Positions 20,295-26,555 of a stretch of DNA of 26,555 nt are shown here, in pieces. The stretch comes from Ichthyophonus hoferi (taxonomy: Eukaryota > Opisthokonta > Ichthyosporea > Ichthyophonida > Ichthyophonidae), in the NCBI GenBank assembly GCA_002751075.1, contig NAOQ01000330.1:5727-32281 (forward strand), read 5' to 3'. Position 1 is the stretch's first letter; each line of letters starts with the position of its first letter. A program made the position numbers and the translations under genes. The notes beneath the pieces are model-generated. The model was given only the letters and a program-made list of their open reading frames with translations. It did no database searches and had not been told where the DNA came from.

Positions 20295-21447
20295 AATCCT
20301 ATTCTACGACAGAAAATTGAAATGGATGCGATTAAACCCACACTGGGAGCGATTCAGCTTATGAAAGTAACTATTATATGGTATATCATAAGACCAATAA
20401 TCAAAAAAATTCAAATTAAATATATTGTTAAATATTATTATTAAAAATCCAGCATATTCATTTTTTTTGTTATCACAATATATGACTTGCGCTATGGATT
20501 TATTTTAACCATGACTTAATCGCATTCTGACTGTTTTTGAGCATGGGGGAAAGAGTAATTAATTTTCCAATAGGTTACTATGATACTGTTATTTATATCT
20601 CAGTACTTGTTAATTATGAATGGTTGTGATATTATTGTCATTGTGTTGATTTATTCATATAATGACAATGTGGTGGTCCCACACATTTGCTTAGTATTGT
20701 ATAAACGGGAAAAATATAGGGCAAACATTATATATCCTGTCTTTGTTTGAAGCTGCTACTCTGACAATGACGCGTGTCGGGTGATGGCAAAACCAGAAGT
20801 CCCATCTCAGCCACACTGTGGTGAGTTTATATTATTGTGAGCACGTGTAATGCTTCCAGACTAAATTCGGATTAAACTGTACACTTAACATACTATAGTA
20901 TGCGGGAATTAATCACAATTTGAATCATTACATAAGTCCGATAGATACTTTCCATTATTTGATTAAGAGCATAAAAGAAACAAATAAAATATGTTTCATT
21001 CTAATACAAATAGATAAAGCATCATTGTGGCAAATTACATTGCACATGTTGCATTAAAGATGTCAAGAGTGAGTGAGCCTTTGATAGATATAGGTAGATA
21101 ACGATGATAGATTATAAATAGATAATATATAATTAAATTATGAATAGGAAGTATCTCTTGGCTGGCTATAAGAAAACTGTACATCGGCCAAATAGAACTA
21201 GCAGTGTAAATAAAATATTTAAAGTTGTCGCATTTTTCTAATATTGTTGATGTTGTTGAAACCAAAATGTTCAGTACACTTTTGCAGTTCATTCTATTAA
21301 TTTATTTTTACTATATTCGTTATTACTAGAAACAAAATACAGCCCTTCCTAATTAAGTTTGGTATTCTTGGAGAATAATCAGTGTTTCTTATTAGTTTGG
21401 AGCTTAGTGCTACAAGGTCGATAATTCAATCAACTTACAGAATAACT
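20295..21447. other. Intergenic stretch with a dispersed repeat, no gene seen
   Basis: It contains dispersed repeat copy b (20691-20788). The minus frame at 21035-21292 and the short frame starting at 20322 are of AT-random composition and lack supporting signals. Confidence 0.45.
20691..20788 (+). repeat. Dispersed non-coding repeat, copy b
   Basis: Partner of 8005-8096 in the same orientation, with the shared blocks AAACGGGAAAAATAT, GGCAAAC, TGTCTTT and CTGACAATGAC in the same order. In both copies the last block runs into a short palindromic GAC...GTC stretch (GACACACGTC and GACGCGTGTC). Confidence 0.5.
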
Positions 21448-21473
21448 TACGCTAATCGCATACGCTAATCGCA
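21448..21473 (+). repeat. Perfect 13-bp tandem duplication
   Basis: TACGCTAATCGCA occurs twice without a gap (21448-21460, 21461-21473), 15 bp before a long palindrome. Confidence 0.8.
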
Positions 21474-21488
21474 TACAACCCATCACAT

Positions 21489-21528
21489 ACTAAATAGGTA
21501 TCGATCAACTGATTGATACCTATTTAGT
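21489..21528. repeat. 40-bp near-perfect palindrome (hairpin)
   Basis: A 19-base arm starting ACTAAATAGGTATC pairs with the arm ending GATACCTATTTAGT; only one position deviates (a G that can pair with T), and the centre is 2 bases. It lies just after a 13-bp tandem repeat and about 215 bp before the hAT-like fragment, so it could belong to the end of a DNA transposon, but no partner end was found. Confidence 0.75.
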
Positions 21529-21742
21529 GCATAATCAGTTTGCATTCAATAGAGCAGTTGGGTTGAAAATTCGAGTGTCAATTGGGTCTTTAAACATAGA
21601 CTCATTGGGAGTTCAGATTCATCAGAGTGATTTTATTCAAATCTAGCTTTTAAGCCGAAGAAGCATAAATGCAGCGTTTTATTCGATAATAAAGAGACTG
21701 TTCAATCATATATATTATTATCTAGTTATAAAAAGTCATATT

Positions 21743-21934
21743 TTGGAATCCAATTTTTTTAATGTTTTTCATATTATTTCTTTAATTACTAAAGAGATTA
21801 AAGAAGATAATGCAAATACTTTTCTAGCAAACCAACTAGATGAGTCTTGTGTTGCTTCTTCTGATAGTAAGAATACCATAACCATGTATGTTAAGTGTTC
21901 CAAGGCTGTCAGTAATAAGCGGATCATGATATGA
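21743..21934 (+). pseudogene. Fragment resembling a hAT-family transposase
   Basis: A 63-residue frame contains EIKEDNANTFLANQLDES followed, after a gap, by ITMYVKC and a KRIM end. This resembles the core of SCAND3/ZBED-type hAT transposases (EI....F..QLDEST.......L.VYVRY......EE), where the aspartate of LDES belongs to the catalytic triad. Only this one block is present: the upstream BED finger, the rest of the catalytic domain and the C-terminal dimerisation domain were not found, and the frame ends at 21934. It is therefore at most a relic of a DNA transposon. The match is by eye and short. Confidence 0.4.
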
Positions 21935-22394
21935 TTGGTCTGATATTGGTTGTTTTAATGACGTTCTCAGTAAGATAAAATAATTCGCCAACGTAGATTA
22001 TTCGAAAGTGAGCAATTGGACTAATGATGCGGACGTAGTTAAAAATCTCTCCAAATAAGGACATAAACGTTAGACTAACTGTGGAATTAAGAGCAAATTC
22101 TGATCATAGACCTTACTGGTCTTATGTAAACCAAATTAGCCAATAAGGATTCATATAACTGTTTCCATTTTGGACCGAACTATGGAACACATCTACGTTA
22201 GCATCCACCAAAAACAAAGGTTGCAAAAAGGGGAAAAGGAACGAAAATAACCAATAAAGACACGGATAATGACGTATAAACTATTATAAAGAGAGATCTT
22301 TATTTCTTATAACTTGTTAACAATATCTTATATATATATCTCATTGACAGTTAGAAGGTACTTAGCCTGTATTTTATAACCATCATATTTAATG
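21935..22394. other. Spacer without a recognised gene
   Basis: Possibly further decayed transposon sequence after the hAT-like fragment, but no motif is readable in any frame. A short TATATATATAT run lies near 22329. Confidence 0.4.
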
Positions 22395-22700
22395 TAATCT
22401 CTTTTTCTTTGCTGGCACTTAATTATAATCGTCAGTGTTCTAATCTTTCTTTTATCAAGAGTACTGAAAACTATTTGGTTACTTTTGATAGTAGTAATAA
22501 TTATTGCTTAAGCCCAGCCTTTACCCTTTTTACAAATCGCTCACACTGTGCTATTACCACAACCGCACCTAAGCACATTAAGACAGGAGTCTCTCCTTAG
22601 TTTACAATAGAATACTTTAAACAGCTGATGATAAAACCATCACACATTGATTCTCTTACCTCAAACTTTTCTCATCTTTTTATTGAAAATGGATCAAAAT
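22395..22700 (+). repeat. Unrecognised coding repeat family, copy 4
   Basis: The plus-strand frame 22409-22600 encodes NLSFIKSTEN, LVTFDSSNNYCL, FTLFTNRSHC and ITTTAPKHIK, matching copy 3 (NSEN, LLTLNSNKNYYL, ADRSH, APKQI) over its whole length and copies 1 and 2 from SHC onward. Beyond 22600 a region like the FIKSGSEL block of copy 2 follows. Because it spans both halves, this copy links the N-terminal part seen in copy 3 to the C-terminal part seen in copies 1 and 2. It is oriented opposite to the other three. Broken in its later part; function unknown. Confidence 0.6.
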
Positions 22701-22731
22701 TAACGTTGTAACAACAGGCAAACCAGGATCC

Positions 22732-22914
22732 GTGGAAAAGAAAAAGAAAATTCGCATCAGGTTCCCTTCAGACAGCAAAGAGGAGACAAGAAGAACATTA
22801 TTCAAGGAACGTGGCATCAGGTCTGGAAAACACTCTGATCAAGAGTCTAAGTCGGTAGACTTAGATAGCGACTATAAATCTGTTTGCCCGACAGATTCTG
22901 ACGTTGATTTATGA
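22732..22914 (+). CDS. Short charged frame, unrecognised, probably a fragment
   Basis: A 60-residue frame that begins basic (EKKKKIRIRFPSDSK), continues with Arg/Lys/Glu-rich sequence (EETRRTLFKERGIRSGK) and ends with an acidic Ser/Asp tail (DLDSDYKSV...DSDVDL). Composition and codons are unlike random AT-rich DNA. It has no ATG at its start: the frame is open only from about 22685, and the first possible start is GTG at 22732, so it is likely an internal or C-terminal piece. It lies between coding repeat copy 4 and the RNase H end of copia element 2 (opposite strand). It could be the tail of the repeat-family protein or host sequence next to the insertion. Confidence 0.3.
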   Translation: MEKKKKIRIRFPSDSKEETRRTLFKERGIRSGKHSDQESKSVDLDSDYKSVCPTDSDVDL

Positions 22915-24555
22915 ACAGTCCAAAAGAGAGGTAATGTATGAAATTTTCTAGCATGTAGTTGACATGGCAATGTATTCCCACTCAATAGTATATTAGGCCA
23001 GAATATCCTTCTTCTTCAAGAATCAGCCAATTGGTCTCCCAGATAGGTAAAAAAAATAACCCAAAGTGCTTCAGGATTTGCATATATTAACAATAAAGTC
23101 TTCAATGGAGAAGGCAATGAGTGTAAGGGGTGCCTTCTTATAGATTATGCGCTCTTTGGTAGTAGTTCTGAGATATCTGCGAAAATGCATAGCCATTTCC
23201 CACATGGCTTTTGCGGGCTTTCCAAGATATCTGACAAACTAGCTAACTGCAAATTAGTAGTTGTATTAGCTGGATTTGGTGATCCAGAATAGACAACCTA
23301 TCAAGCTTTAATAAGTTGTGGTATCACATGGCTCTGCTTGGTTTTTGATGCTGGCAGCTTTATTGACGTGTTGCAGAAGAATGGAAGAGTAAGTCAGACA
23401 ATCGTTTTCTTAGTTGTTGGGTTTGACAAGTTTTCCTATGTATCTAACTTGAAAGATTTTGATGCACCTGTCATACCTCTAGAAAGTATATCAAAGGAAG
23501 TTGGTAGGCCATTCTTTATTTTTCATTGGGTATCATTGGCTAAAAGCTTTAACAGAGTCCTCCTTGTCATCGGGTGTTCGGAGACTATGAGTATATGTCC
23601 ACATAGTAAAATAAAGCTAGGAGTCGGTTGCTAGCATATGAAATATCAAGATAAGAGTCCCAATCAGCTGGGTACATTGTTTTGTCTATAAGAACTCATC
23701 CGAGGTTTGGTTTCAGCATAGACCACTAACACAGAGACACTTAGAACATTTGCAGATGCAATTTGGGTGGTTGGCCTCCTACATCATAGGGAGCTGTAGT
23801 ATGCAAATAGGCTTGTTTAATACTGATTGTAGGTGCACAAAGCAGAGGTTAAGTTGGGTCAGGTCATACTGAAAGATGGTAGTGATGGCAAGTAAGATTG
23901 TGATAGTGACAAAGCTTGTCACCAACGATGAGATATTAAAAAAGCCCTTGTTTACCTGGACACAGAGGCAGGCTCTGTGTTCAATGACGTCATCATATGA
24001 ATTGCATTTCCTGTGGAATACCTACAAGCTGTGAAGAATGGCAGTCTATTTGGGAGTTTGATTACATGGATGAAACCCCAAGAGTGAAATTTATTTATCA
24101 TAACAGGTTCAGTATGAATGGCTGTAATCCATTGTAACTTATCATGAGAGTGCATAACTTTTTTGTAATTCCTGGAATCGGTTATACTAGATATATTTTG
24201 AGTTAGTGCTATAGTAGACAAAGTTGAGATCCTACTGGTCATTCCAGAGTGGATATGTTGGCTGTAAGTTTTTTTGCTTTGTGTAGTAGCTGGAGCATAA
24301 CAATGATGGGCACTACCTATAGCATCAGTATCTGACTAAGTATATTCATTAGGACTTTTCTTCTCTTATCAAAAGGAAAGATCAGATTGTGGTGCATAGG
24401 GTACTGTTAGACTACGTGTGACACCTCATGCTTGGGGCTGGCATGGAAAGTCATAATGTGTGTATTCAGTACTTGAATCAGTATATAGCATGGATATACG
24501 CAGCGGCATATGCCAAGCATGTGCAGTTTCCATATAGGTATGGAAGAAATAAGGC

Positions 24556-25440
24556 AGATCTGTTGAAGGGAAAGTATTCTCCTATCTGTTGTTCAATATA
24601 TAACTCCTGTCTATATATATATATATATATATATATCGTGAATTTTCCCGTCAGTACTAAAATCTTAATCGTAGGACAGAACCATTCTATGGTATTTCAC
24701 GAGTCAAACCATGTTATCTGACCCGTAATTTGTATAGTTCTGAACCAGACTAAAACTAGTTAACCAATGATCTAAGTACTTCATTTTCAATCGGATTGGT
24801 TGCCAAAAATAATATAATGTACCGGAGTTAAAACAAGAAGTAAGCATTACTTAACTGGTTAATATATTAAAATATTAATTGTATCTTCAAAAATTATAGA
24901 TAATAATATTTTCAGAAAGTCATAATTGATTTTTTTGACTGCGTGTCTAATCTCTGAAGCACTCAACCTTTTTTTTTCTACAAGTTATGTAAGCTCACGC
25001 CATTGACTATGTTATTGGCGCATAACAAAGAGCTCAACTTTAGTAGTCATTGATTCTAATTGGAATTAACTAAAAAATATCACCTTGAAATAATAAACAA
25101 TCTAGTATAAAAGCAAGTGCAGGATGTTAACTTTGGTTATGTTGGAAACTTTTTAAAAAAACACCAGGTCTGTTCTGGTTTTTATATATTTGTTCCTATT
25201 TACTTATGTAATAACTGTATATGTTGGCATAAAGAGAACATTATGGAGAAATATCCATATTTGGAGCCCAGTAAGAGAATAAACAAAACCACCGAAAGGG
25301 TTCTCGTATAAAAAAATGGTCAAAAGACTCGGCTGGTAACATAATCATCAATGACGTTTCAAACCGCATTCAATTGCAACTTTCTAAATTACAAAAACGA
25401 ATTCTTAGCCAAACAGAAATCCCTGGTTCCTTACAAGGTC
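24556..25440 (+). mobile_element. Solo LTR of the TGTTGAAGG family inside copia element 2
   Basis: An 875-bp unit at 24561-25435 starts TGTTGAAGGG and ends TTCCTTACA. The flanking pentamers AGATC (24556-24560) and AGGTC (25436-25440) match at four of five positions, consistent with an aged target duplication. It has a (TA) run at 24612-24636, TATAAAAG at 25106-25113 and the conserved ATG start at 25243, 193 bp before the LTR end. It is more diverged from the 11097 copy than the 9899 copy is in the coding part. Orientation is opposite to the host element. Fossil. Confidence 0.8.
24612..24636. repeat. TA microsatellite inside the solo LTR
   Basis: A 25-bp perfect alternating TA run. The corresponding position of the 11097 copy has no such expansion, so it arose after the copies separated. 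Confidence 0.85.
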
Positions 25441-26367
25441 ACCCTTATGGTACGTGCAGGATACTGTGGTGAAGTAGGTGTAGTCATCTATGAAAAGGAT
25501 AAACTAGCATAAATGTCCAAAGGAGACTGGGAGGGGTCCTACAATATCATTATACACTGTCTCCAGTGGCTGTGTAGCTCTTGAGCATTGAGGTGAGAAA
25601 GGGCTCACAACAATTTTTTTGGTAACAAAATCATCACAACTAATGATGAATTTGGCAGTGAAAATCCTATAGAGACTAAGAGTATCATATAGGTACTTTA
25701 GTGAACAGTGCAAGAAATGTGAATGCTAGAGTGCGTCAAATTTATGTAAAGTGCATGTCATACAATTGGAGATCTGTGTGTTGAACAGCAGTGTAGACAT
25801 AGGTAGGTGTCCTGTCAAGCTGATAGAGTAACCACGATATGTGGTAGTAGTTTGTGTGAGTCTTGTAATTGATGGTTGGCAAGGAAGAGGAGCCCAGATC
25901 TTCATATTTGTGTAGTATGGGATAGGATTATCAGCCTAGGAACTTGGAGGTGATGTAGTCTGATTTGTGTAGTAGTAATTGCACTTGAAGAAGAAACATA
26001 TCATCCTTTCAGGGCAAACTCCTCAGTAGGTGCGTATCACCATTACAACGTAATGGGTTTTGCCATCAATCATAGAGATAAAGGTAACTGTTATGTTAAT
26101 ATGTGGCACAGACAATAGTTTCATGGGCTAAAGAAAACACCAGGTTCTGTGGGATAAAGGAGGAGAATTCTTTCCATTCAATGTTGATGTGCCTGGAACA
26201 ATCACTATCAACAAGGAAAATTCCCGTTGGGAAGTCATGAGATTGGCATTCCTGGTGGCCGGCTGTTTGAAGCTGTTGGAGTTGACAAGTGTGTCATTAA
26301 AACTCTTTGCACCAGATTGCTGTCATGTGAATCTGATTGGTCCTGTGTGAAGATGAATGGATGTGGT

Positions 26368-26555
26368 TGTTGAAGGGAAAGTTATTTTTCCATCTGTCAT
26401 TTAAGTATAACTCTTTTTATATTTATAATACATATATTATAGCTTTTACCGCCTATCAGCATTAGGATCTTAATCATGGTACAGAACCATTGTATTGCAT
26501 TATTGCAAGTCAAACCAAATTATCGGACCCGCAATTCTTATAGTCCCGAACCGGA
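26368..26555 (+). mobile_element. Left part of another TGTTGAAGG-family LTR, cut by the window end
   Basis: It begins TGTTGAAGGGAAAG and follows the left 180 bp of the other copies (CCGCCTATCAG, ATCTTAATCATGG, ACAGAACCATTG, a CCGAACCGGA end). It adjoins the protease end of copia element 2 on the opposite strand. Because its orientation is opposite to that pol, it is not that element's own LTR. Whether it is solo or part of a longer element lies beyond the window. Confidence 0.8.

Larger units (their letters stand above)
22919..26367 (-). mobile_element. Old Ty1/copia retrotransposon 2, broken, with nested LTR
   Basis: Copia-order pol on the minus strand. Protease-like block (FLVDSDCSRHIN) at about 26130-26230. 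Integrase zinc region and first half of the core (ATQPLETVYNDIVGPL, FIDDYTYFTTV) at about 25441-25800, and the second half of the core (LYTDSSTEY, LTVPYAPQ) at about 24360-24560. RT beginning (LQWITAIHTE) at about 24060-24240, further RT at about 23640-23900, the FYYVD active-site region near 23600 and a GCLFWITKSS block near 23280. RNase H beginning (EWEYIAMST) at about 22919-23070. It carries many breaks and looks old. Its integrase differs clearly from that of element 1, so it is a different lineage. A solo LTR (24561-25435) sits inside the integrase region. Own LTRs were not recognised in the window. Confidence 0.8.

Noticed and set aside
20322-20444. 40-codon plus-strand frame after the CCAAT tandem
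   Set aside because: Too short, and the second half is I/K/Y-rich as expected by chance; kept only as a possibility in a finding.
21035-21292. 85-residue minus-strand frame
   Set aside because: Hydrophobic AT-random composition with no supporting signal.
21380-21395. CAGTGTTTCTTATTAG as a hAT terminal inverted repeat
   Set aside because: It resembles hAT ends and lies before the hAT-like fragment, but no inverted partner with matching flanks was found downstream.
23338-23634. 98-residue plus-strand frame
   Set aside because: It is the antisense shadow of the copia RT on the minus strand, where recognisable motifs lie.
24428-24721. 97-residue plus-strand frame
   Set aside because: It spans the antisense of copia integrase and the start of an LTR including a TA microsatellite; no protein motif.
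24561-26555. LTRs at 24561 and 26368 taken as the 5' and 3' LTR of one short element
   Set aside because: The sequence between them is copia protease/integrase on the opposite strand, and the first LTR has its own near-matching target duplication, so it is a solo LTR inside an older element.
1-26555. tRNA, rRNA or CRISPR
   Set aside because: No TTCRANNC-type B box with a matching A box, no conserved rRNA stretches and no regularly spaced repeats were found on either strand.

Overview
The window looks like nuclear DNA of an AT-rich eukaryote, most likely a fungus or a close opisthokont relative. The reasons are spliced regulator genes with GTATGT/GTAAG donors and pyrimidine-rich AG acceptors, Ty1/copia retrotransposons, and long A/T-rich intergenic stretches with many CCAAT boxes. 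I cannot name the species. I see no bacterial operon, CRISPR array, tRNA or rRNA.

Layout. At 1310-3036 (minus) lies a two-exon gene for a bHLH-leucine-zipper transcription factor. At 15192-17846 (minus) lies a six-exon gene for a protein with two closely spaced GATA-like zinc fingers; its splice phases all fit and give 340 residues. Three short intronless reading frames look like small genes: a basic protein at 4964-5161 (plus), a protein with one membrane-like segment at 8779-8991 (minus), and a hydrophobic protein at 18366-18554 (plus) that is divergent from the GATA-like gene. Two of the three are followed by a strong A/T hairpin.

Two blocks are graveyards of transposable elements. Block 1 (about 9.1-13.8 kb) is an old copia element on the minus strand. 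Block 2 (about 22.9-26.4 kb) is a different old copia element, also on the minus strand. Both carry insertions of a third LTR family (TGTTGAAGG...CCTTACA, 804-875 bp). One copy, 11097-11900, is a complete solo LTR with a perfect 5-bp target duplication. In this family a reading frame starts inside the LTR and stays open through its end, as in Ty1, where gag starts in the LTR. A 560-bp run of N in block 1 is bordered by the same 108 bp on both sides, which points to overlapping contigs rather than missing sequence.

The most puzzling item is an unrecognised protein-coding repeat family present four times (about 400-690, 7379-7753, 13990-14429 and 22395-22700), similar mainly at the protein level. 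A small hAT-like transposase fragment lies near 21.8 kb. The remaining sequence is intergenic and rich in TA repeats, CCAAT boxes and short palindromes. All protein assignments come from reading motifs by eye; no database search was run.
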